NCBI RefSeq assembly: GCF_013408525.1
Contig: NZ_JACBZM010000001.1
Coordinates: 1,798,001-1,862,000, forward strand
Length of the DNA stretch: 64,000 nucleotides
From: Nocardioides aromaticivorans
GTDB lineage: Bacteria; Actinomycetota; Actinomycetes; Propionibacteriales; Nocardioidaceae
Reading direction: 5' to 3'
Shown: positions 8,545 through 15,685 of the stretch, piece after piece
Layout of the letters: every line of letters starts with the position of its first letter
Numbering within the stretch: the stretch's first letter is position 1
Made by a program: the position numbers and the translations under genes
The notes under the pieces: generated by a model
What the model was told of the DNA's origin: nothing
What the model saw: only the letters and a program-made list of their open reading frames with translations
Databases searched by the model: none

Positions 8545-9603
8545 TCAGACCACCAGCCGCCCGGTGATGGGCGGCAGGTCGGCGAGGGTGACGATGCCGG
8601 GATCGGCCGCGACGACGTACGGGACCGCATTGGTCACGGGCAGCGCCGTGTAGATCATGCCGAGCCCCATGAAGCCGGGCTCGGTCCAGTCCTCCGGCGG
8701 CAGGCAGTGCAGGACGGTACGCATGTTGGGGCGGCCGAAGACCTGGATGACGTGGCCGTGCGCGAGCGGCTTCGGCGGGGTGACATGGCTGCCCATCGTC
8801 CAGTTGAAGCCCACGCTGACGACATTGCGCTCGCCCACCCAGCCGCGGTGGTAGCCCATCACGCCGCCGACGGTTCCTGCCGGGATCGTCATGAAGCCGA
8901 GGTCGGAGTCGCCCGTCGCGGGGGTGAAGGTGACGTCGAAGGTCATCCGGTCCAGCTGGACGCCGAGGGCGTCGGCCATCATCGCCGCCGACTCGGCGAA
9001 GACCTCGCTCTCGCGACGCACCGACTCCGCGAGGCCGGGGGTGTCCGGGTCCTGCGAGAAGCCCATCGCGATCTGGGTGCCGGCCGACTCGTACGTCGAG
9101 CAGTCGACCGACTCGGTGATCCGGATCTCGTCCACCCGGTCGCACGAGCCGCTGAGCACCATCCCCACCAGGTTGGTCATGCCCGGGTGCGCCCCACTGC
9201 CGAAGATCGTCGACCGCCCCTGCTCGCAGGCCTTCTCGATCCGGGCCCGGTCGTCCGGGGTCTGCTTGCCGCCCGTGATCCAGGCGGCGCTGGTGCACAC
9301 GTTGATCCCGGCCTCGAGCAAGCGGACCAGCTCGTCGACGTCGGGCCAGAGCGGGTTGTAGCAGCACGCGTCGGGCTGCAACGCGAGCAGCGCGTCGACG
9401 TCGTCGGTGGCGATCACCCCCGTCGGCTCGGGCCAGCCGCACAGCTCGGCCGCGTCCTTGCCGACCTTCTCAGCGCCGTGGGCGTAGACGCCGACGAGCT
9501 CCATGTCCGGCCGGGCGAGGATCGCGTACGCCGACCTGCTGCCGATGTTGCCGGTGGTCCACTGGATCACGCGGAGGGGACGGTCGAACCGGGGGGCGCT
9601 CAT
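8545..9603 (-). CDS. Dihydrodipicolinate reductase-like NAD(P)-dependent dehydrogenase
   Basis: This 352-residue protein has an N-terminal Rossmann fold (RVIQWTTGNIGSRSAYAIL, residues 11-29) of the type found in 2,4-diaminopentanoate dehydrogenase and the dihydrodipicolinate reductase N-terminal family. A conserved GSGAHPGMTNLVG follows near residue 140. Actinobacteria carry many such proteins of uncharacterised substrate, often near lipid or sterol catabolism genes. The start codon lies 10 bp from a perfect 14-bp palindrome matching the KstR consensus, which points to lipid or steroid metabolism. The family is clear, the reaction unknown. Confidence 0.82.
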   Translation of the reverse strand: MSAPRFDRPLRVIQWTTGNIGSRSAYAILARPDMELVGVYAHGAEKVGKDAAELCGWPEPTGVIATDDVDALLALQPDACCYNPLWPDVDELVRLLEAGINVCTSAAWITGGKQTPDDRARIEKACEQGRSTIFGSGAHPGMTNLVGMVLSGSCDRVDEIRITESVDCSTYESAGTQIAMGFSQDPDTPGLAESVRRESEVFAESAAMMADALGVQLDRMTFDVTFTPATGDSDLGFMTIPAGTVGGVMGYHRGWVGERNVVSVGFNWTMGSHVTPPKPLAHGHVIQVFGRPNMRTVLHCLPPEDWTEPGFMGLGMIYTALPVTNAVPYVVAADPGIVTLADLPPITGRLVV

Positions 9604-9613
9604 GGCGCGAGGG

Positions 9614-9627
9614 TAGAACGCGTTCTA
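9614..9627. promoter_or_regulatory. KstR-like operator
   Basis: TAGAACGCGTTCTA is a perfect palindrome and fits the KstR consensus TnnAACnnGTTnnA. It lies 10 bp upstream of the start codon of the dehydrogenase at 8545-9603, so a bound repressor would cover the transcription start. KstR itself is not in the window. Confidence 0.65.
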
Positions 9628-9652
9628 GTTCGTGTCGAGGACCGTTGTCGAG

Positions 9653-9733
9653 CCTGGACGACGAAACTCACGCCTGGACGATGAAACTTCGTCGTCCAAC
9701 CATGAGTTTCACCGGCCGGCCGGTGAAACTCCC
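9653..9733. repeat. Dispersed palindromic repeat family A, copy 1
   Basis: This 81-bp element is built of inverted modules: GGACGACGAAACTCACG pairs loosely with CATGAGTTTC, and the end is a palindrome centred on CCGGCCGGCCGG flanked by GTTTCA/TGAAAC. A second, longer copy is at 26137-26252. It lies between the divergent regulatory region of the 8545-9603 gene and the 3' end of recQ. Confidence 0.8.
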
Positions 9734-9743
9734 ACCCACCCGC

Positions 9744-11870
9744 TCACCCGCTCGTCGCCAGCACCAGCGGTACGACGCCCGCCGCTCCGGCGTCGTACAA
9801 CGCCACCACGGCGAGCGTCATCGACCACCCGGTCACCGTGCGGTCGTCGACCAGGAGCACCCGGGCCCCGTCGACCGTGGCGTGCTCGTCGAGGCGGAGG
9901 GCGCAGCGGCGCTGGACGGCGGCGACCCGCTGGGCGGAGTTGGTGGCGCCGCGGTCGGGACCCACGGTCGGGTCGACGACCGCCCACCGCCCGACGACCG
10001 GCACCTGCAGGAACCGCGACAGCCCGGCGGCGAGGTCGGCGGTGAGCTGGGGGCGCTGCTCGGACTCGGCGACGACGATCGCGTCGACCTCGGGCCGCCA
10101 GTCCTGCAGCATGCCGACCATCGCCCGGGCTATGCCGTCGGGCACCGGGCCGTCCTCGGCACCGGCCGCGAAGAGCGCGCGCAGCGCGGGCCCGTGGCCC
10201 AGGTCGGTGAACCGGGCGATCGCACGGCCCTCCTCGGCGGGCGGGTTGATCTTGCCGGAGAGGCCGATGCCGATCGCGGCCATGCCCGTGGGCCACAGCT
10301 TGCGCGGCTCGATCGGCACGCCGGGGCGGGCGAGCCGGTCGGCAGCCTGCGAGACCGCCTCCGTCGACACCTCGGCGGACAGGGTCAGGCCGCCGCAGTT
10401 GTCGCACCGTCCGCAGCGCCAGCCCGGGTCGGCGAGGACCTCGGGGTCGTCGAGCTGGCGGCGGAGGTAGAGCATGCGGCACTCCTCGCTCATGAGGTAG
10501 TCGAGCATCGCCCGCTGCTCGACCTCGCGCGCGGCGGCGACGCGGGCGTAGCGCTCCGCGTCGTAGTCCCACGGCCGGCCGGTCGACTCCCAGCCGCCGC
10601 GCACCCGCCGGACCGCGCCGTCGACGTCGAGCACCTTGAGCATCGTCTCCAGGCGGTTGCGGGACAGGTCGACGCGCGGCTCGAGCGCGGCCGTGCTCAG
10701 TGGTCGGCCCTCCTCCGCCAGGGCGGCCAGGGTCTCGCGGACCAGCTCCTCGCGCGGGAAGGCGAGCGAGGCGAAGTAGGCCCAGATGTCGCGGTCCTCG
10801 ATCGCCGGCAGCAGCACCACGGACGCGCCCTCGGGCGGCAGGTCGCCGCCGCGACCCGCGCGGCCGACCTGCTGGTAGTAGGCCACCGGGCTGTTGGGCG
10901 CCCCGAGGTTGACCACGAACCCGAGCGAGGCGTCGAAGCCCATCCCGAGCGCGCTGGTCGCGACGAGCGCCTTGACCTCGCCGTCGATCAGCGCCTGCTC
11001 GAGGGCCAGCCGCTCGGTCTGCTCCGTCTGCCCCGAGTACGCCGCCACCGCGTGGCCACGACTGCGCAGGTAGTCGGCCACCTCCTGGGTCGCGGCGACC
11101 GTCAGGCAGTAGACGATGCCGCTGCCGAGCTGCTCGGAGAGGTGGTCGGCCAGCCACGCGAGCCGCTGCTCGGCGGTCTTCAGGCGCACCACGCCGAGCC
11201 GCAGCGACTCGCGGTCGAGCGATCCCCTGAGCACGAGTGTGTCCGCTCCGAGCTGCTCCGAGACGTCGTCGGTGACCCGCTGGTTGGCGGTCGCCGTCGT
11301 GGCCAGCACGGGGATGCCCGCCGGCAGGTCCTGCAGGAGGGTGCGGATCCGGCGGTAGTCGGGGCGGAAGTCGTGCCCCCAGTCGGAGATGCAGTGCGCC
11401 TCGTCGACGACGAGCAGCCCGCAGGTCGCGGCCAGCCGGGGCAGCACCTCGTCGCGGAAGCCGGGGTTGTTGAGCCGCTCGGGGCTCACCAGCAGGACGT
11501 CGACCTGGCCGTCGCCGATCTCGGCGTGCAGCTGGTCCCACTGCTCCACGTTGGTGGAGTTGACCGTGACCGCACGGATGCCGGCGCGCTCGGCCGCCGC
11601 GATCTGGTTGCGCATCAGCGCGAGGAGCGGGGAGATGATCACCGTCGGCCCGCTCCCCTGCTCGCGCAGCAGCAGGGTCGCCACGAAGTAGACCGCCGAC
11701 TTGCCCCATCCGGTGCGCTGCACCACCAGCGCCCGGCGCCGGTCGACGACCAGCGCGGCGATGGCGGCCCACTGGTCGTCGTACAGGCGCGCGTCGGGAC
11801 GGCCGACCAGGGCGCGGAGGTGCTCCTCGGCGCGGTCGCGGGTGGCCGTGGACGCGGCTTCGGTGGTCAT
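9744..11870 (-). CDS. recQ: RecQ-family ATP-dependent helicase with C-terminal phosphoribosyltransferase-like domain
   Basis: This 708-residue protein has RecQ helicase motifs: QRTGWGKSAVYFVA (I), DEAHCISDWGHDFRPDY (II and the RecQ loop), ATTATAN (III) and QQVGRAGRGG (VI). A cysteine cluster follows near residue 495 (CRMLYL, CGRCDNCGG), the RecQ-Ct zinc site. The last 200 residues lack an HRDC domain and instead contain VLLVDDRTVTGWSM, the PRPP-binding loop of type I phosphoribosyltransferases (ComF-like), preceded by VDAIVVAES. Such fusions are known in actinobacteria and the PRTase part has no proven substrate. The ATG at 11870 is used. A role in recombinational repair is inferred from the family. 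Confidence 0.9.
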   Translation of the reverse strand: MTTEAASTATRDRAEEHLRALVGRPDARLYDDQWAAIAALVVDRRRALVVQRTGWGKSAVYFVATLLLREQGSGPTVIISPLLALMRNQIAAAERAGIRAVTVNSTNVEQWDQLHAEIGDGQVDVLLVSPERLNNPGFRDEVLPRLAATCGLLVVDEAHCISDWGHDFRPDYRRIRTLLQDLPAGIPVLATTATANQRVTDDVSEQLGADTLVLRGSLDRESLRLGVVRLKTAEQRLAWLADHLSEQLGSGIVYCLTVAATQEVADYLRSRGHAVAAYSGQTEQTERLALEQALIDGEVKALVATSALGMGFDASLGFVVNLGAPNSPVAYYQQVGRAGRGGDLPPEGASVVLLPAIEDRDIWAYFASLAFPREELVRETLAALAEEGRPLSTAALEPRVDLSRNRLETMLKVLDVDGAVRRVRGGWESTGRPWDYDAERYARVAAAREVEQRAMLDYLMSEECRMLYLRRQLDDPEVLADPGWRCGRCDNCGGLTLSAEVSTEAVSQAADRLARPGVPIEPRKLWPTGMAAIGIGLSGKINPPAEEGRAIARFTDLGHGPALRALFAAGAEDGPVPDGIARAMVGMLQDWRPEVDAIVVAESEQRPQLTADLAAGLSRFLQVPVVGRWAVVDPTVGPDRGATNSAQRVAAVQRRCALRLDEHATVDGARVLLVDDRTVTGWSMTLAVVALYDAGAAGVVPLVLATSG

Positions 11871-11986
11871 GGCTCGTGTCTACCAGCGGAGCCCGACACT
11901 CCCCGAACCCCTGTCCACAGATCCGATGGTCGGCGACTTTTCGGGATTTCGCGCACACGACCCGACCGGCCCGCTAATGTCTTCCT

Positions 11987-12022
11987 TGCAACCGCTGGTG
12001 ACCCGAGACGCCAGCGGTTGCA
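11987..12022. repeat. Perfect 12-bp inverted repeat in the recQ / membrane-protein divergent region
   Basis: TGCAACCGCTGG at 11987-11998 is exactly reverse-complemented at 12011-12022, with a 12-nt loop. It lies about 80 bp upstream of the membrane-protein start at 12105. It could be a leader hairpin or an operator, and it lacks a T-tract. Confidence 0.55.
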
Positions 12023-12104
12023 CCTATTTCCGGGCAGATCTGCGGACAGGTCGACGGGCAGGACAGCAGGCATGGAATCCCACCCGGCCGGACATCATGG
12101 GCCC

Positions 12105-13109
12105 ATGACCACGGGCGAGCAGGACTACACCACCTACACCCCGCCCGTCGCCGTCGAGGCCGAGCCGACGCCCCGGAAGACGCCGGCAGCCGACCCCGAG
12201 CCCGTGGCGTGGCTGCTCTGGCCGGCCCGGGTCGTCGCCTTCTGCGTCGTCCTGCCCGTCCGCGCCGTGTGGGAGGTGCTGCGCGGCGCGGCGCTGGAGA
12301 GGGCCTTCGGCGCCCTCGGTCGCGCCCTCCTCGCGGTTCTCCGACCCGTCACCACCGTCCTCCTCGCTCCGCTGCGCTGGATCGGCCGCGCGCTGCTCCC
12401 TCCCCTGGCGGCCGCCGTGGGCGCCGTCCTCGCCTGGCTGGTCGACCGCCTCCTCCGGCCGGTGACGCGCGCCCTCGCGCACGCCCTGCGCCTGCTGGGC
12501 CGTGGCCTCGGCGCCGCGTGGAGGGCCGTCACCGGCGCGATCGCCGCGGTCGTCTCGGCGATCGGCCGCGGGCTCCGGGCGCTCGGCCGCGGCGTCGGCA
12601 GGATCCTGCGGGCACTGGTCGTCCGGCCCCTCGAGGTCGTCCTCGGCCTGCTCGCGGCCGGGACCGGCCTGCTGGCCCGGGCCCTGGCCGCACCCCTCCA
12701 GCTGATCTGGCGCGCGGTCCTCAAGCCCGTCGGTACCGCCCTCGTGGTCGCGGTCGTCGCGCTCGTCATGGGGGTGGGCCGCTTCCTCCTCCAGCCGCTG
12801 CTGCGCGCGATCGGCGCGGTGCTGCGGGGCGCCGGCGACGTCATCGGGTGGGCGTGGCACGCGGCCGGCCGCGTCCTCGCCCTCCTCGGCCGGGCCCTCG
12901 TCTGGCCCTTCGTGTGGCTCTACCGCCGCGTCCTCACGCCGCTCGGGCATGCGATCCGCGGCCTCTGGCGCGCGGTCGTCCTCGCTCCCTGGCGCGCCGT
13001 CCGTCGTACGACGTCAGCGGCTCTCGCCGCGGTGCGGGCATCGGTCCGCGACGCGCGCCGGCACGTCGCCGACCAGGTCCGGCGTGCGGTCGGCCGACCG
13101 CCCCGCTGA
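12105..13109 (+). CDS. Arg/Ala/Leu-rich amphipathic membrane protein of unknown function
   Basis: This 334-residue protein was not recognised. After a hydrophilic N-terminus (about 45 residues), nearly the whole chain repeats a pattern of hydrophobic stretches of 15-20 residues divided by RxLGR-like basic turns (GALGRALLAVLRPV, LRLLGRGLGAAWRAV, GRGLRALGRGVGRILRALV). This looks like successive re-entrant or amphipathic helices lying on the membrane rather than ordinary polytopic helices. One stretch (VGTALVVAVVALVMGVGRFLL) could be a true transmembrane helix. An in-frame ATG at 12072 is an alternative start. No neighbour suggests a role. Confidence 0.6.
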   Translation: MTTGEQDYTTYTPPVAVEAEPTPRKTPAADPEPVAWLLWPARVVAFCVVLPVRAVWEVLRGAALERAFGALGRALLAVLRPVTTVLLAPLRWIGRALLPPLAAAVGAVLAWLVDRLLRPVTRALAHALRLLGRGLGAAWRAVTGAIAAVVSAIGRGLRALGRGVGRILRALVVRPLEVVLGLLAAGTGLLARALAAPLQLIWRAVLKPVGTALVVAVVALVMGVGRFLLQPLLRAIGAVLRGAGDVIGWAWHAAGRVLALLGRALVWPFVWLYRRVLTPLGHAIRGLWRAVVLAPWRAVRRTTSAALAAVRASVRDARRHVADQVRRAVGRPPR

Positions 13110-13133
13110 CCCCGCTCCGCGCTGGGCGCCGAC

Positions 13134-14759
13134 TCAGGCCTCCGCGGCCCGACCCGCCCACCAGGTCCGCGCGAGGTCGAACCGGGAGCCGACGTCCCAG
13201 CGGACCAGGATGTCGGCGACGTGCTTCTCGACGCCCTTGACCGAGATGCCGATCTCCGCGGCGACCTGCCTGTTGGTCCGGCCGGCGGCGACCAGGGCGG
13301 CCACCTCCTCCTGCCGGGGGCTCAGGGTCGGCCGGGCCGCCGGCTCCACGGCATCGACGCCGACGGCGGCGAGCAGGCCGACGCGGGTCGCGACGCCGAA
13401 TGCGCACAGCACCCGCGAGACGTGGGCGCGGACCGTGCCCGGCGAGAGGAACAGCGCCGCCGCGATCTCCTCGACGTCCTGGCCGGCGAGCACCGCGCGC
13501 GCGACCTCGGCCTCCCGCGCGGACAGCACGGCCCAGCCGCCGCCGGCGATCGGCGGCAACCGCCGGCCCGACGCGGCGAGGGCGGCGCCGGCCGAGCGTC
13601 GTACGGCGGCGTGGCCGGTCGCATCGCTCCCGGTGACGAGGTCGCGCAGCCGCCGGGACGCGGCGCCGACCTCACGGCGGGCCAGCTCGGCCCGGGCGAC
13701 GAGGATCTCGCCCTCCGCCACCTCGAACTGGCGGCCGTCGTCGGCCGAGACCTCGACGCTGCGCGTCGCCAGCTCCACGGCGGCGTCGGCGTCGCCCGCG
13801 GCGAGGGCGTGGCGGGCCCGGGCACGCAGCACGACGGTGTCGGCGATCGGGTGACCCGCGAGCTCCTCCAGCCCGGCGAGCCAGGCCGCCGCGGCCTCGA
13901 GGTCCTGGCCGTCGAGCGCCGCCGTCAGCAGGATCTCCAGCCCGAGCGCGCGGTCGATGATCGTGCAGCGGCTGAGCCCCTCGTCGGCGCCCGCGCGCAG
14001 GGTCATCACGGCGGCCGTCGCGGTGTCGCCGACGGCCATCGCGCTGTAGGCCAGCAGCATCAGCACGCCGCGGTCCACGAAGTCGCGAGGCGTCTCCGGC
14101 ACGTGGGAGGCCACGGCGAGGGACGCCGCGACACCGTCGCCGTCGCCGCCGTACCCCTGGACCAGCGCCACCACCGACCCGACCAGCGTCTCGAGCCGGC
14201 TGCCCGGCACGACCGCGGCCAGCATCGGCTCGACCAGCGCCATGGCGTCGTCCACCCGACCCGAGAAGGCAGCGACCCGGACCTGGCAGACCACCATCAG
14301 GACGGCGAACGGATGACCCGACCAGACGTCGGCAGGCACCGGCGGCTCAGCGAGGACCGCGCCCGTGTCCTCCATGCGCACCGCGACCATCGCGGCCTCG
14401 GCGACGACATAGCGCGTCCCCGCCCACCAGCGTTCGCGGAGGTCGGCGGCGGCGACGAGGTCGCGGGCCGTGCTCCAGGCCTCGCCGGGATCCGCCTCGA
14501 CGTCGCCGTCGGCGGCGAGGGCCACGGCGGCGGCACAGATCGCCGTGGCCTCGTCGTCGGCCGCCGCGGCGAGCCCGGCCCGCGCGTACGCCGTCGCGTC
14601 GGCGAAGTCACCGAGCCAGAACCCCGCCAGCGCGGCCAGGCCCAGGGCCGCCGGGTCGTCGTCCTGCTCCCAGGCCGCGAGGCAGGCGCTGACCGCGGTC
14701 TCCGGGGTGCCCTCGGCGAGGTGCCGCAGCACGTCCCCCATCAGCCCCGAGCGGTCCAT
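13134..14759 (-). CDS. LuxR-family regulator with two tandem HTH domains
   Basis: This 541-residue protein has a long alpha-helical N-terminal region (residues 1-400, TPR-like helical pairs such as AALGLAALAGFWLGDFADATAYARAGL). It then carries two separate LuxR-type HTH domains: LSAREAEVARAVLAGQDVEE to SPGTVRAHVSRVL at about 415-470, and LSPRQEEVAALVAAGRTNRQ to SVKGVEKHVADIL at about 482-535. Most LuxR regulators have one HTH. No Walker A motif is present, so it is not a full LAL/MalT-type ATPase. The ATG at 14759 is preferred over an in-frame TTG upstream. Target genes are unknown. Confidence 0.85.
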   Translation of the reverse strand: MDRSGLMGDVLRHLAEGTPETAVSACLAAWEQDDDPAALGLAALAGFWLGDFADATAYARAGLAAAADDEATAICAAAVALAADGDVEADPGEAWSTARDLVAAADLRERWWAGTRYVVAEAAMVAVRMEDTGAVLAEPPVPADVWSGHPFAVLMVVCQVRVAAFSGRVDDAMALVEPMLAAVVPGSRLETLVGSVVALVQGYGGDGDGVAASLAVASHVPETPRDFVDRGVLMLLAYSAMAVGDTATAAVMTLRAGADEGLSRCTIIDRALGLEILLTAALDGQDLEAAAAWLAGLEELAGHPIADTVVLRARARHALAAGDADAAVELATRSVEVSADDGRQFEVAEGEILVARAELARREVGAASRRLRDLVTGSDATGHAAVRRSAGAALAASGRRLPPIAGGGWAVLSAREAEVARAVLAGQDVEEIAAALFLSPGTVRAHVSRVLCAFGVATRVGLLAAVGVDAVEPAARPTLSPRQEEVAALVAAGRTNRQVAAEIGISVKGVEKHVADILVRWDVGSRFDLARTWWAGRAAEA

Positions 14760-14890
14760 GTCCCTCAAATTGCCATGCCATCGGGCGGGTGTCTGCGACC
14801 TGGTGTCCTCAATTACGACAAATCACCATCGCGCGGAGACCCCGGCAGTCGCGATATTCGTGGTCCGGTGGGCGGTCTCGCCTCGGGCAA

Positions 14891-14911
14891 CCGCAATTGT
14901 GGGGATTGCGG
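14891..14911 (-). terminator. Hairpin downstream of the M13 peptidase operon
   Basis: CCGCAAT at 14891-14897 and ATTGCGG at 14905-14911 form a 7-bp stem with a 7-nt loop about 40 bp past the stop of the gene at 14950. No U-tract is visible, so terminator function is tentative. Nothing else was recognised in 14760-14949. Confidence 0.35.
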
Positions 14912-14949
14912 TGGAGCCCGGTGGCGAACCAGCCCCCGGCCACCGGCCC

Positions 14950-15678
14950 TCAGTCGTCGCGCCAGCTCTCGTTGACGAGGTCGGCCTCGACGTTGCCGCG
15001 CAGGTCGGTCCACAGGACGACGCCACCGTGGTCGACCTCGTCCACCTTCAGGTAGATCCAGTGCCCACCGTCGGCGACCGGCCGCACGACGTGCGCACGG
15101 CTGGCGCTGATGTCCCCGTCGCTGCGGTCGCGCGCCTCCTCGTCGACGGCCACCAGGACCGCAGGGTCGAGGGAGGTCAGGTCGAAGGGCACCCGGTCGC
15201 CGGGATCCTCGGCCGACCACTTCGCGAGCCGCTCGCCGTCCCAGCGCCACAGCTCGGCGAGGTCGCCCGCCTGCTCCGGGGGCACCGACATCCGGATCGC
15301 GTCGTCGCCCTCGAACCACACGTCGAGGACCTGGGTCGAGCCGGTCCTCGCCTCGAGCGCGGCTGCGACCTCGGCGAGGCCGCGCCCGGTGACGATCGGG
15401 ACGTGGACCTTCTCGCGGGGGTACGGGTCGGGGGCGTCCTCGCCGCGCGTGGCGTAGAGGAAGCCACCCGTGGCGATCGCGACGCCGCCGACCACGCACG
15501 CAGCGACCTGTCCACGGCTCAGCGGCGAGCGGGCCCGTACGACGGCCGGCGGGTCGCCGGCGAGCGGGCGCCCGTCGCGGCCGCGGCTCTCCCGCTCGAC
15601 CTCGTCGGCGACGGGTCGGCGGTAGGTCCGCCAGCGCGGCTTCGGCGCCGGCCGGTCCTCCCGAGACTGCTGGCTCAC
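14950..15678 (-). CDS. Single-pass membrane protein of unknown function
   Basis: This protein of about 242 residues was not recognised as a family. A basic, hydrophilic N-terminus (about 50 residues) precedes one hydrophobic helix (GQVAACVVGGVAIATGGFLY). The rest is a hydrophilic domain of about 170 residues, likely outside the cell, containing VLDVWFEGDDAIRMSVPPEQ. The GTG at 15678 follows the M13 peptidase stop by 7 bp. Another GTG at 15708 would overlap that gene by 23 bp and was judged less likely. It is probably co-transcribed with the peptidase, but a functional tie is not shown. Confidence 0.6.
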   Translation of the reverse strand: MSQQSREDRPAPKPRWRTYRRPVADEVERESRGRDGRPLAGDPPAVVRARSPLSRGQVAACVVGGVAIATGGFLYATRGEDAPDPYPREKVHVPIVTGRGLAEVAAALEARTGSTQVLDVWFEGDDAIRMSVPPEQAGDLAELWRWDGERLAKWSAEDPGDRVPFDLTSLDPAVLVAVDEEARDRSDGDISASRAHVVRPVADGGHWIYLKVDEVDHGGVVLWTDLRGNVEADLVNESWRDD

Positions 15679-15685
15679 CCGGCGA

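Noticed and set aside
4885..9684. Plus-strand open frame of about 1600 codons
   Set aside because: Antisense shadow of the SNF2, membrane-protein and dehydrogenase genes. Composition is His/Gly/Arg-rich and no motif was recognised.
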